DNA of 64,000 bases from Rhodosorus marinus (lineage: Eukaryota > Rhodophyta > Stylonematophyceae > Stylonematales > Stylonemataceae). The stretch is taken from the NCBI GenBank assembly GCA_029953675.1, contig JAMWBK010000006.1:2294001-2358000 (forward strand), in the 5' to 3' direction. Position 1 is the first letter of the stretch; each line of letters begins with the position of its first letter. The translations under genes were made by a program, and so were the position numbers. This document shows, in pieces, positions 21,290-33,322 of the stretch. The notes beneath the pieces were generated by a model. The model saw only the letters and a list, made by a program, of their open reading frames with translations, did no database searches and was not told the origin of the DNA.

Positions 21290-22465
21290 CTTGATCTCCC
21301 TTTTCCCCGTTTAAGAAACTCCTCAAAGCAAACCTCGCCCTTCAAACTTCAAAACCTCATCTAAACTCGTCCCTTCCCAACCGCAAACCCACACTTCAGT
21401 GATTCAAAACCCTTCAATTCTAATCAAAATTCCGTTTTCTCAGATCTCATTTAAACCTTCGGACTATCCTCGTCATCACACGACTGTCCAAACCCGTTCT
21501 CCGACAAACAGTTAAACTACACCGGAACCCTTCCAGACCTCCCTCCCTCGTTTGCTCTACCTCTTCAGATCAGACACAGCTAATCTCAATATGCTTGTGA
21601 AAAACTTCAATTGCCTTAATGCTTCATGGAAGACGTTTGCTACTCTCTACCAACCTTCCCTCTCTCCCCACCACTACCACCACCACCACCATTCCACCTG
21701 CCCCAAGAGCTACTACCCCGACCTCACCACCTCATTCCAAACATATTTATTTCAAAGACCAGCGACCGTTTTCAAGGAATCTCTGTTCGCTGGTCGGGAT
21801 TAGGAATGTGTATCAAGTAGAGGGGCACTTGGGTGTCAAGATACGACCTTCGATGCTTCGTCATATAAGACCCTTTTTGAAACAATTCCCTGGATTATCA
21901 CAATCAGAGCCAGTGGAAACACCTGGTAAAGAGGATGTTGTTCTCTTTTAGAGGGCACGTTCTCGTCCACATCCACTTCTGCACTTGGTTATGTTGCTGT
22001 GTCGATTAGGGTGTCTCGGAATGGTTTGAGGGTGGTACTAGTCTTTGGACAGTTGAGCAGACCTGTTGTGATGGAAGAAGTTCATTGTTACTAGCGTATT
22101 CCGTGAACGAAATTCATTTTGAGTGAACTGGGGGGACAGAAAGGTGCAGATCGACCTAGTAGAATGTTAGGATTGATTTACGACCACTGTTTCGCGGGTC
22201 GAAATTTTCAGCTCAGAGGAGGGGAGGCCTGGGGCATGCTAACTCCAAGTAGAAACATTCTTTACGTACTCTTAGCTGTATCCCGATTGAGCCGCGTTAG
22301 ACGGAATCACTGGAGGTTGATTGCAGCGAGGGGGCTTTCCTTTGTACTTCGCATCAAGAGCAAGCTCTCGTTTGCTATGGTATGAGCCTTTTATTTCAAA
22401 GGACACAAGCTCTATTTACACCAGAAATTCCAGGGAGCTGCAGGACGAACAACGCTTGAGCCAAT
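21290..22465. other. Intergenic region upstream of the chromatin protein
   Basis: Presumed promoter and 5' leader of the minus-strand chromatin gene (21290-21550, C/T-rich on the + strand), then a stretch with only short frames. A CACCAC-rich run lies near 21665-21690. No gene recognised. Confidence 0.4.
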
Positions 22466-23906
22466 CTAGGTCCACTTATACATCAGGTTCTGGTCTACAA
22501 CGCACGGTCCGACCAACTTCCGATATTGCTCGTCCCAGAGTCGCAAGGTTTTCTCGTCCGCGACCCATTTCAGGCTGTCTTTTCCCTTCTGTTCAATCGA
22601 GTTATCGCGCGCATGCATAGATTCTACTCGAGGAGGTAGGCCTGAGAGCACCAAAACAATGACCATTGACACTCGGTGAGTTTTCACCTTCCAGTGAAAA
22701 GTCGAAAACTTAGTCTGGCGTTCATTACCCGTTCCAACGAAAGCTGCGATCTTCTCATACTGCTCAACACCGTTGAGCTGAAGCAGAGATTCCATTTGCA
22801 CTTCCAGATAGTCAAATGCATATTCCCTCTTCAGTGACTGCCAGCGGCATTCTGTATCGTCCACGAGCCTAATGCAGTTCGCCAACTCGATTGAGTGGTT
22901 CCCTTTCAACTTGCATGCAAAGCGTCGAACTCTACAGAGTCTCATCCGTATCGAGATAGCTTACCATAGGTACCTTTGGAAGCGGTTGAAGCTGTTCCAG
23001 ACGCGTTGGTCTGGTCTTAATTTCACATGGACATCTGAAGGACGCGGAAACCACCTATGTTCGTTGTTTTGAAAGTCATTGCTGGTTTTGCTCAGTTCAA
23101 AACGTCAGTCTTAGTGAGAACTGAGCCCTGTCAGTTGAGCTTACCTCCTGCTCAGGCTTTCTGAGTCTTCCGACCAAGGATCTTCTGATTCTGGACCAAG
23201 CGCCATGAGGCTTAGGGCTTGCTGTATTCTATCCCGACGGATTCGAACGACGGCAAAAGTTTTGGAGCCAAGGAGTTTGAGTAGAATCGGTGCCATACCA
23301 AAGGCGAGAGGGACATGCCCAGTTTGAAAGTAAACTTTTGCATCATCGGCTGCTTGAAGCCGTGATTTTATCATCGGCAGTTTCACCTCAGACAGAAACT
23401 CTCTCGCTAGTTCAGTATCGTTTGTCGCCGCAAAAGGACGGTAGAATTTGTTCACGGCCTCTTTGGCAGAGACTGAATCAGCCTCGTCTTGATGGTTCAC
23501 CAAAGCTTCTTTTCCTCCAAAAACAGAGGAGAAATGCTTTGTACCCGTACGCCCAGTACTAAACACGAAGACAAGCTTCTTTCCTTCAAATTCCGCCTTA
23601 CAAATACGATCAGAGCAGAGCTTGCATCAATTTTCAGTAAGACAATGAGTGCACGCGGGTTTCGAGAGATGGGGAGGAGCCAACCTTCAAACTCGGTGCT
23701 ACGAGTCTCCTCGAAGGATCTATCGCTGCTCTATCAAAAGCTGCGTTATTAGACCGACAGAAGTGCACGGATCTTCCAAGCGCGAGCAAAAGAATAAAAC
23801 ACGCAGCCGGCCACACTAGGTTGAACTTCGATCGAGGAGGTGGTGGGGGATGATCCTTGAATCCCCGCTCTGAGCTCCTTGATGCCCCCCTGTTCCGCCG
23901 AAACAT
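22466..23906 (-). CDS. Sulfotransferase-like type II membrane protein
   Basis: At least four exons. Exon 1 (from 23906) codes a basic tail (MFRRNRGASRSSERGFKD), a proline run and one membrane helix (VWPAACFILLLALGRSV), the layout of Golgi type II enzymes. The next exon, beginning near 23617 and ending at 23145, holds KKLVFVFSTGRTGTKHFSSV, a P-loop-like 5'-phosphosulfate motif, and later FAVVRIRRDRIQQALSL, like the 3'-phosphate motif of PAPS-dependent sulfotransferases. A short exon (about 23047-22970) and the C-terminal exon (IELANCIRLVDDTE, LQLNGVEQYEKIAAFVG, LRLWDEQYRKLVG) follow. Red algae make many sulfated polysaccharides, which would be a natural substrate, but this is inference. Exon 1/2 borders and a possible further intron near 22640-22690 are unsettled. 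An upstream in-frame Met at 23975 adds a second hydrophobic segment. Confidence 0.62.
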
Positions 23907-23975
23907 GTTCAATAAAGCATAAAAATAAAAGAAGCAGGACAAAATCCAAGCTCTTCCCAACACTGCCTCAAGCAA

Positions 23976-24715
23976 GCGACTCCAAAATCGTAAATGAGTG
24001 ATCAGTCCAGTTCAGAAACCCAACAGCGTTGGGTCTTTAACTCCCTCCCCCCACCAAAACCCTTATGTAGCAGTGGGATCTCGCCCTCCCTATATGCCAA
24101 ATATTCTTCTCCTAGTTCAGTTTTCAGGAATCCTGAGAACCTGAAAAGAAACAACATAAAATGTAATGGACTGTTAAACAGCTTGATCAACCGCTAGGCA
24201 GGGCCACACTGTCCTACTCGAAATTCCTCTCTATTGACAACCGTCATCAAACGACTATTCGAAAACGACACAAAACAGTTCCGAAGCTGACAGTCGTATT
24301 TTTGTTCATATATTCAAGTCAGAACCGACAATGAATTTGACTGATGTTCAATCAATATTCAGAAATTGGTTTTTACGTTTTTTTTTTGAATGGGGAGGAA
24401 GCGTTGACTGTTGTTAGGGCCTCTTCAAATCGATCGGCCAGTTGCTTTGATGATTGTATGATTCTAATTGCTGGTGACTGGAGGGGCAAAGGAGTTATTC
24501 CGCACTGGGAGGAGGGTGTCAGATGGTCGCAGGTTGAAGTTGTACTCTGGTAGGGGAGGTAGGACAACAGGACTTGTTAGGATTCTCGAGTGCAGGACTC
24601 TTTCAAAATTGGCTCATATTCGCAGATGGGCTTGAAGTTCTATGATGTTCTGCTCTCGTTGATCAAGCACGTGGTACTATCGCTGCCGAGGAGTCCCGCG
24701 CGCTGATGGTTTTGG
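23976..24715. other. Intergenic region between two minus-strand genes
   Basis: No gene recognised. It holds the presumed promoter of the sulfotransferase-like gene and the 3' region of the RCC1 gene. Short frames on both strands lack family resemblance. Confidence 0.35.
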
Positions 24716-26429
24716 CTACTTTGGACCTCCGTGCTTCACCCTGCGGTCGGATGTGATCTGTTAGCAACGAAAAGAACAAATTCGTACAAGAATCGACACC
24801 CCACCTTCACTTTGCCCGGTAGAGCCGAGGGTTTCAAACTAGCATTTCCGAGCTGACCATACTCATTAGCTCCACATGAGTACAAGCGCCCATCCGTCGA
24901 TATTATTTGCGTATGGTTTGCACCAGCAGAAGCGCTCGTTGCACGTTTCCCCGTACCATCGAAGCCCTGGACGGCATGAACTGAGGCAAAGTGGATGAAA
25001 TTGTGATGTCCTAGTTGTCCCCACCTTCCAAGGCCAGTAGTGAACACAGTTCCTGGACGTTGTTATAAGGCTATTCAGTTTCCAGTGAGAACGACATCCG
25101 ACTGATCTTCAATTCATGCTCACCATCTTCAACCACTGCAACCGTGTGCTCTCCACCACAGTCGACGTCGTGAATCTTTTTCTTTCCAAGCTTTTCCACA
25201 ATTGTTGGCAACACCACATTCTTGTCTGAAACAGTATTTGACATGAACCAATAACGAAACACCAGGCAGTAGGCGTTGAGCTTTGATCCCTAAAAAAAAG
25301 CGGAAAGAGCGCATCTCCTACCTGCTAACAACCACGGCTCTTCGGCATGCCCGGCCTGGCACCACTCATCGGAACCACAGGTCCAGAGCTTCCCCGACCT
25401 AATTGCATGGGAGCCGATCCCAACTAGGAGTCAGCATACTTGAGCCGCGTACCGAGATGTCTCGGGGAAACGCTTACTTGTCTACAATCGCAGTATGTTG
25501 ATCACCACATGACGCCTTCTCAACCTCAACGTGTTTGGGAAACCCTGATCGCCACAGGCACGTCAAACGGTCAACATTACAAGAATCTTCCGTTTTCTAG
25601 ATTAGCGGGTATTGATGCTCCGTACTCATTCTTTTCGGGAATCCCTGGGCTTCGTCTGACTTTCCTCCATGTCCAAGCTGGCCGCACTCATTCTTCCCCC
25701 AGGCAAAGGCTTCCCCTATGCTTGAAATTGCGACACTAGAAACAAAGCAAGCATACGGAGCGTGGGGCGTCAAAGTCAGCTGCGGCGTGCTGGTACATTG
25801 TTTCCCGGCTGAATTCAACACGCTAACCAATGACCAGTCCCACACGTGACGTCGACGATCGTTGACCTGCTATGTTCACCGTCAAGGGTTGTGGCAGCAC
25901 CCCAATCGTCTGAATCACCGTTTGCATCCTTTGAAATGCTCATAAGATACCCTCTGTTGGTTGTCACTAGCACCTGGCAGCACACGTCAGCACGTATTGA
26001 TCATCAGCTAGCGGTTCGCTGAGAAGGACAGGGAAGCAATTATCGTGGAATAGACGCTACCTCATCGTTAGGCGTGACAGCAACAGACGTTGCTCTAGCT
26101 TTGATCGTTGTCAGCTTTTCCGCTTCAGCCGCATACATTGTGTCGGAGTCTTTGTGTCTGGAGATCGCATACACGCTGCCACTTGCATCGATCGCGGCAC
26201 CGACAGCACATCCGAGCGCTGCGTCGCGAACCAATGGTAAATCCTTTACATTTCGAGGGAGTTTCACTGCTGTCGTGCCTCCCCCAAAGCAATCCCCAGT
26301 ACCACCGCCCCACACAAGCAGCTCTCCAAGACCAGTCGAGTTCCGATCGCAGTACGCTGTCCAACTCATACATGCACATCCCAGAGTCGCACTCCCTAGG
26401 CCAAGGACCTTTCTCAAAACTCGAACCAT
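24716..26429 (-). CDS. RCC1-repeat protein, possibly mitochondrial RCC1L-like
   Basis: A spliced gene of six or more exons with RCC1-type blades: LLVWGGGTGDCFGGG, EAFAWGKNECGQLGHGG, GRWGQLGHHNF and LYSCGANEYGQLGN. Exon 1 (26429-26061) starts MVRVLRKVLGLGSATLGCAC, a basic and hydrophobic leader that could be a mitochondrial presequence or a membrane anchor; exon 2 starts at 25973 and joins to the next exon as CGTGHCVAISSIGEAFAWGK, a canonical RCC1 repeat. The last exon probably ends in HGGPK at 24716. RCC1 propellers act as guanine-exchange factors or scaffolds; the position of the leader recalls the mitochondrial RCC1L/FMP25 group, but that assignment is tentative. Exons between 25330 and 25600 are poorly resolved. 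Confidence 0.72.
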
Positions 26430-28184
26430 TTTGTAATAAAACCTGAAAGTACCCTGGTCTCAGCAACGATTGATGACATGCAACCACTTCATCCACTCAT
26501 CACCTGCGATATATAGGTCAACGGCGAGATCCACATGTAAATATCCATCTCTACTTCATTTAGCCGTGTCCTGGATACCAAGGCTGGGGAATACCTTTTG
26601 GGAGTTTTTGTTCAATAGGGTACCATTTTCCAGTGTAAGAAGGTCCTGCGCCAACTCAAACCTGTCCAAAGAGGTTTAGAGTCTCCTGCGGTTGAATAAT
26701 TCTGTGCCGGACCAAAATTCTAGGATCGGATGCCTTTCGCCTGGAGGGAGTCGCGTCTCTCCGCGTTTGGGAAAATCGAGAGCACGAGGGCGCTGTGGGG
26801 GGGGGGGGCGATACTAGGATAGAAAATATCGCAGAAGTTTTGGATGAGCGTGCATGCCGTGCCCGTCTTGCACCTCATCGACTTGCCGGATGGGGATATG
26901 AAAAACTTGGATTCAACTGAATTCAGGCAAGCTCAACACGATCGCATGGTTGTTCGGCATAGCTGACGCTTGAACTTTGATCACACATAATCGCTTTAGT
27001 TTCACTGTTTACGGATCCCTATCTAGGTCGTACTAAAACCTTTCAACTCCGGAACCACTTGCTCAGTGTTCCCGTACCCGCAAGCGCTCTCAGGGCGGGT
27101 TGATGAGAGAGTTCCAAGGTATTTTCAGCACAAACGTGTGCCTGTTTCTGCATCAATAGTTATGCTCTCTAAAAAAAAGGAGCTGAGCGCACCGCGCTTT
27201 GCGAGCAGATCGATCCCTGTAAAAGAGAATCATCGTCGAAACACTGCTACTGTATGTACCATTCTCAAAAGCACGAAGCTACCCACCCAAAATCACAGTA
27301 CACGCAAGCGGTTTGTACAGACCGACAAATATGTTTATTAAATATAATTTAACCGTGCATCGTATTGTGGAATTTATTTTTTTCTAGTGCCGTCCGCGGG
27401 GGGCGTCCGTGTTTTTTTCATTCGCAGTACGGGAATGAGAAAAAAACCTTCTTAATATTATGCAAATCATGTACTTTTCAGTAAGAACGGAAGCACAGGA
27501 CTGATATCACTCTAGGTATGGGACCCTTCTTTAGGATAGTTATAGTCTTTATTTAGATTAAAAACTTTAATTTAGTCCTATATTCAAAATTACTTTAACT
27601 ATTCAAATATTATTAGACATATTCAGCTCCTAAAATGTTTTAGTTGGTTGTTAGGTTTAATGGATGTAAACGGCGATGACGACAATGGCAGAATGCAAGA
27701 TGGATGCACAGATACCACACCCCCCGTACGAAGAGCACGATATTGTGACCGGTGTCAAAATATGGCGAAAATGGTATCATTATTAAGCCTTTTTGTGTTC
27801 TTAGGCGATTTTCATCCACACAGGTTGTGAACGTGGAGAATGGGGTTTGGGGAAGAGGGAGATTATGAGATTGGGACATTAGGAGGGTTCTCTAGCAGAA
27901 AAGTAGGGGCGGGATGTAGTTGAAAATGTTCGGCAGTGAAGGGATTCTCTGAGTATATCTTCGAGTAGCAGATTTTTTAACGTTTTGTATATGGAAACCG
28001 CTGGGGTCCCTGGGGGTACTAGATGCTAACGATATTGAGCGAGATGTGGGTTTGCCGACGTGTGTTACGAGCGGGGTAGGAGGGGCTTGTTTTGCCGAAC
28101 TAGGAGGGGGGAAACTATTTAGGGTTTTGGAAACAAGAAACTCTCCTTCTTTGTTCCTTGGGGTTCACTTACATCTGTGTTAGA
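26430..28184. other. Intergenic region between divergent RCC1 and XRN1 genes
   Basis: Contains the starts of two divergent genes at its ends. A run of eleven or so G lies near 26797-26807. 27320-27620 is AT-rich. No further gene recognised. Confidence 0.4.
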
Positions 28185-31100
28185 ATGGTAAGGATTCAAA
28201 TGACTTTGTTTATCGGTGCTAGTTGGTCATGCGTTGCTTACTCCATAGTCTTTTGTTGGTTACTAGGGTATTCCCAAGTTTTATCGATGGCTGTCAGATC
28301 GGTACCCGCTGATCAGTCAGACTTTGGACGAGTCTCACGAGTTTGATAACTTCTATTTGGACATGAACGGCATTATTCATCAATGCACTCATCCGAACGA
28401 TGACGAGGTCGTCGAAACAGATTTTGAGGCAATGCTTCGCGCAATATTTAATTATACTGATAGGTGAGAAGAAACGTCTTAGTGGATGGATCATAAGAAG
28501 TCCTGGTTGTTCATCGAGCTCCTCAACGTATTTTGACCGCGCAAACGTGTTCTGTCCCTCCACGACAAAACCCAGACTTTATCGGATTGTCCGTCCAAGA
28601 AAGCTCCTGTTTTTGGCTATAGATGGTGTCGCGCCTAGAGCGAAGATGAACCAGCAGCGGAGCAGACGTTTTCGCAGTGCCAAGGACAATGAACGTGTTC
28701 TTGCAGAGGTGCGCATACTTGCCATCCCCCCCTGTGATTGGACCCGTAGGAGTCGAAATGACAAGATTTCTGAAAACTTTAGTTGTGCTCTACCTTGGAT
28801 TGATGAAAAATAGGCGATTGCGAAGGGAAAGAGTGTTCCGAAAGAAAAACCGTTTGACTCCAACTGCATCACTCCTGGGACTCAGTTTATGCTCGAGCTT
28901 AGCAGAAAGTTCAAGGTAACCTGATTCTGAACGCTCAAATTTTCCCCTTGTCTTTGCGATGAAGTTCGTGCTCACCCTTTCCGCGATGAATTTGCTTTTT
29001 GCTAGTCATGGATCAACTACAAGATGACGACAGATCCCGCCTGGCAGCAAGGTTGCGAAGTTGTTTTCTCAGGATCTGAGGTGACTTACACGCGCCAGTG
29101 GCATGCTGATCTTAAACGTCTTGTTTTCGTAAGCTGCGAGGGTCACCAGAGCTAATCGCCTTGTCTGCATTAAACATTGGATCAGGTTCCGGGCGAAGGC
29201 GAGCATAAGATTATGGATTATATTCGGGACTGGAGGGCGTCAGATGACTGGATACCGACTAGGAAGCACTGTATGTACGGATTGGATGCGGATCTGATTA
29301 TGCTAGGGCTGGTGACTCATGAACCTCATTTCACTCTTCTGCGCGAGAGGATGAAGTGGAGGGGAGGTCGAAGAAGGTGCGCAGAATGCCGAATCTGGCC
29401 ACCCACTTCGGTTAGAGACCTTAGCGTTATTTTTGCTTACACTCCGCCGTTGTTGGTCCGAAAACGTGCAGAGTACCGGTGATGAAGGGGGACATGTCAG
29501 ACGCTGCGGAGTTTGAGCTTCTGGAAATATCACTGCTTAGGGACATGCTGTACCTCGAGTTTCGACCGCAGGGTACTCGAGCGCAGCCAAGACGTGGCTA
29601 CTCAGGATCCACTCAGCAGCCTCCTCTTAACGCGAAGAAGCTATCATTTAAATATGAAGCCATGCGAGTAGTAGACGATTTCGTGTTTATGTGCATGCTC
29701 GTGGGAAACGACTTTGTGCCGCATATTCCACATCTTGATATTGCCGAAGGAGCACTTAACTTAATGTTCAGATCGTATAAGGAGCTCATGCCTACCTGGG
29801 GTATGCCCCAATTCACCCCGGGGGGGAGGAGGGGTGGGGGGGAGGACTGAAGTGAGATTCTAAAATTTGGTATTTTTTCCTGCTTACAGGAGGCTATCTC
29901 ACCGATTTGCACCGGCTGCATCCCCAACGTCTTGAGAGCTTTTTCGAAGTCATTTCGGAACCAGAGGAGGACTTTTTCCACCAGCGGGGTCTGGAGGAGC
30001 AACAACCGATGTACGAAGCGAGCAAGTACAGGTCGTTCTATTACAAGTCAAAGCTGGACATAGATGCTGATGATGAACAGAGCATGCGCCGGCTGGTTCT
30101 CAACTTCGTCGAGGGTCTCCACTGGGTCTTGCAGTACTACCACAATGGATGCCCGAGCTGGAATTGGTAAGAGGCAGATGCCTGAAGACAATTTAGATTG
30201 GGATGCAAGATTACCCACATTTCTCGTCAAACGGCATGTCACCTCTGCTTCCGGTTGCAGGTACTATGAAACCTTTTACGGCCCTCTTGCCAGCGATCTG
30301 AGAGACCTAAAATCGTACCGCGTACGGTTCCGAAAAGGAAAGCCTTTCAGGCCTCTAACTCAGCTTCTAGCGGTACGTTGACTCGACAGCGGGGGACCCC
30401 GGCTCGAGCTGGGTTGATATGAGTATTTGACTCACTGATGGATACAACGCCGAAACAGGTTTTACCTCCAGAGAGCTCGGACTTCCTGCCGAAGCCCTTC
30501 AAGGAGCTAATGACTATGCCCGAGTCGGAAGTGTTGGAATTCTACCCGAAGGAATTCCAAATTGACTTCAACGGAAAGAAAAATGCATGGGAAGCAGTTG
30601 TCTTGATTCCGTTCATCGATGAAAAGCGACTGCAGTCGGCAGTGAGGCAGATAGACCCATCAAGGATTAGCCCTGAGGAAATGAAGAGAAATCGACTCGG
30701 TGAGTTTGCGAGTCTCGTCCATTGTGGTCCGTGTGCAACAACTTCTTTCTAACAAAGCAACGATTTCAACGTTTTTTTACCTTCTCCGTAGGCAAGGAAC
30801 GCAGGTTTTTGCCCGAGAACTATCCACGATGTACAAGAAAAATCTCACCCGTGCGTCCGGAGATGAGAAACCCGCTGAGAACAGAGAGGTACGGAATCCT
30901 GTTGTCTCTAGCGATAGCAACGTCGACAGCATCCATTCTGAAGCTGAACGCGGTGATTTTCTTACAGGACGAAGAATAAATCCTCCAAGATTCGCTCAAA
31001 GGCCAAGCAAATCGAGGAACAAAACAAACCTCCTTTCAACAGCAAATCTCGACCAAAAAATCGACCAACGGCACAATCCAAGGACGATGCTGGGAGAGAA

Positions 31101-31316
31101 CAACCACCACCACGAAGGCCGAAGGGAGATTCTTCACCTCGATCTCCGAACAAGCCACTCAAGAAATCTCCGGATGGTGAGGACCCTCAAGCACAGTCTC
31201 TTGACTACGTGGAAATGTACTCCTACAAAAGCGTAGCTAACCTCCTCTATCGCTCCGTTGTGAAATCTACAGAGAAAGCATCGGATATAAGCAATTCTTC
31301 CGACACTGATACCTGA
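28185..31316 (+). CDS. XRN1: XRN1-type 5'-3' exoribonuclease, short form, twelve exons
   Basis: Degrades uncapped RNA from the 5' end. Exons: 28185-28187 (ATG only), 28267-28463, 28576-28708, 28814-28915, 29006-29080, 29186-29376, 29472-29800, 29890-30166, 30261-30372, 30459-30699, 30792-30888, 30968-31316, giving 701 residues with consistent phases. The catalytic core is complete: [109 protein letters not shown] and [22 protein letters not shown] and the last motif favour XRN1 over nuclear XRN2. The product stops after a basic, Ser/Pro-rich tail (about 110 residues) and lacks room for the D1-D4 domains of ~1600-residue animal and fungal XRN1. The converging VMA21-like gene lies 480 bases on. 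Confidence 0.93.
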
Positions 31317-31796
31317 GAGAGCGAGAACTCGTAGCAAGCCGAGGTTCAGACCGCATCCGGAGCTGAGCCCTCTTTCAAACGCGTGAAGTATCGTTCGAAG
31401 TCGCTATCGGGCCAGATTAGGCGTTTATGGTTAACCAGGAGTCCTTCCATCGGCGAGAGCTCGAGCTGAGTTTGTTTGTTCACGAGACTGGTTGTACTTG
31501 TGAATCCGTCCAGAGTCTATACCTAGATCCGCACTGATGGAGATCTGTGGCGTCAAGTTAGTTTTATGGGTGGATTCGATTGTAGCGGAGTTGAATGCTC
31601 TTCGTGTGTAGTGTGTATTGCCATGAGACTGGAAATCGGGGATTTCATTGGAATGAGGATACGGGGTTTGCAGCGGAAGATTCATCCCCGCTTGGGAGTT
31701 AGAGGGGTTCAGAGGGTCAGGAAAAATTACACAAATATTAGATCAATTTATCACGTTGAAAGAAACCATCCTAATCCTAGTCGTATAGCCTTTGCC
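31317..31796. other. Convergent 3' region of XRN1 and the VMA21-like gene
   Basis: No further gene is supported. Frames of up to ~95 codons have no family resemblance. Confidence 0.4.
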
Positions 31797-32246
31797 CTAT
31801 TTAGTTTTCTTGGGTTCCTTTTCCTGGTCAATGGCTTCGCTCTCTTCTACGGCTTTTGAGGTATCCTCTTTGGCGCCCGGCGGTAGAGTCGCTGTGGAAG
31901 CTGTAACTGTGGTGGTTGCTGTAGTTTGTACGCTAGACTCGGATTCTTCTCTTTCTCGATGTGCTGTCATAGCCGAATCCTCCTTGAGGGCCATGACCAC
32001 GAACATAACCAAGATAATGTTAACTACAAGCACCGCCGAGAGCGCTCCGACGGTCGTAGCGCCATGCTTATTTTCAGCCAAGCCAAGCTTGCCCAATACG
32101 CTCCGTCCATATTCTCCGTCCACCCCCTGAAGGACCCCGAAAAAAGTCGCGATAGGAAGCACTATAAGGGCAACCGAGAACTTCACAAACTTCTCCAAAA
32201 CAGGACGATTCGATTTCTCATCCACTATCGCCCTCATACCATCCAT
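31797..32246 (-). CDS. VMA21-like V-ATPase assembly protein
   Basis: A single exon of 149 residues with two membrane helices, about residues 21-41 (VKFSVALIVLPIATFFGVLQ) and 65-87 (TVGALSAVLVVNIILVMFVV), separated by a short loop, followed by LKED and a Ser/Thr/Glu-rich tail ending KEPKKTK. The PIATFFG turn at the end of helix 1 and the VNIILVMFVVMALKED end of helix 2 match VMA21, the ER chaperone that assembles the membrane sector of the vacuolar proton ATPase. The tail is longer than in yeast or human VMA21 (77-101 residues); its lysines could act as an ER-retrieval signal. Assignment rests on short motifs and topology. Confidence 0.65.
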   Translation of the reverse strand: MDGMRAIVDEKSNRPVLEKFVKFSVALIVLPIATFFGVLQGVDGEYGRSVLGKLGLAENKHGATTVGALSAVLVVNIILVMFVVMALKEDSAMTAHREREESESSVQTTATTTVTASTATLPPGAKEDTSKAVEESEAIDQEKEPKKTK

Positions 32247-32311
32247 CGTGCCCGTTCATAAGCGAAACTTTGATCAACAGAGATTGAAAGCACGAAGCAG
32301 GAACATAGACA

Positions 32312-32665
32312 TCACATCTGCGGCATCGTCTCCAACGCACACACTCCCTTTATAACGACTTCCGGGGTTTGGCCCCCCGGAAGTCTGCTGGTGACTGAGT
32401 GTGCCCCCAATATGAATCCATTTTTTGAGGGGTAGGAGGGGGAGAGGCGGCTCAAGTTGCGACTGATTGTGTCCATTCCATCTTCTACACCAAAAGAAAG
32501 CTTCAAGATTCTTGCCAAGCTCGCGGACGACCTTTTCAACCACGCCAAACCAGCTCGTCGACTCCGGCGATCGATATCATATGGGATGCCCCAGGTACTG
32601 GGGTCCGGACAGCCATTTCGGACCGCGGCGACTGCAATTCGCCAGACTTCTGCCGTTTCGCTCAT
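32312..32665 (-). CDS. Hypothetical protein upstream of the VMA21-like gene
   Basis: A 117-codon frame beginning MSETAEVWRIAVAAVRNGCP with a basic Trp/Arg-rich middle (DRRSRRAGLAWLKRSSASL). It ends 66 bases before the VMA21-like start on the same strand. No family is recognised. It may be a short gene, or exons of a spliced gene, since an alternative frame through the middle also looks open. The C-terminal half, with low-complexity Ser/Pro, is less convincing than the first 60 residues. Confidence 0.3.
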   Translation of the reverse strand: MSETAEVWRIAVAAVRNGCPDPSTWGIPYDIDRRSRRAGLAWLKRSSASLARILKLSFGVEDGMDTISRNLSRLSPSYPSKNGFILGAHSVTSRLPGGQTPEVVIKGVCALETMPQM

Positions 32666-33322
32666 TAGGAGTTAATCCCAGAGACGTCGTCGAGCATAAT
32701 CGTTGACAGTTGATACGTTTCCTTCTTAGCCGGTGGACTGCATTTGCCTCCGACGGAACGCTTCAAAGGAGGACAGAAGTCTTGACATGAAGAAGCGTGC
32801 AGCGCCTCCGGAAACGAAGTAGCTCCGCAGCGCCTTGTTGAATTGAAGAGCAGGATAAGTGCTGGGCAAGTACCTGCGATGTGGACGCTCCGGATTACAA
32901 GAATCTACCAGCTGCCATGCCGGGCGCTCGACAACAAATCTCTCTGGGGAGTCAACGAAATCAGATTGTGCTCAAAAAAAATGCATGCTACACAAACGCG
33001 AAGACGGATTGCAAAGCTTGCCGTGTCCCGCCCTGCTCCGTGCGAATCGTATACGAAAACTTTTTACATAATAGGTACTCCAATACGTGCTAAAACCTGC
33101 AGGGCTGGTACAGGGTACCTAGTAAGGCTCCTTAGCAGCTCCTGGTCTACTCCCGACTGAAACGACTAGTAAATCTCGCTGAAGTCGAGACCTTCCATAC
33201 GCTCTCCCGACGCTCTGACTTCGGTTATATCCCCAGTCCGAAGTTAGAGAGCGCAAAACAAACATGAACGAAATATTGTGAACAGCTTCTAAAGCTGCTC
33301 GGAAAGAAAACACTTGCAGAAT
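32666..33322. other. Region downstream of the BFN nuclease gene
   Basis: Only short frames. A small hairpin is visible at 33206-33250 (CGCTCTGACTTCGG against CCGAAGTTAGAGAGCG around a 12-base loop). It lies just past the 3' end of the minus-strand nuclease gene and could belong to its 3' untranslated region or terminate the transcript. Confidence 0.35.

Noticed and set aside
26797-26807. Homopolymer G/C runs (also near 1090, 15495, 15785, 45677, 59030)
   Set aside because: Simple low-complexity tracts, possibly with sequencing length error; no functional claim.
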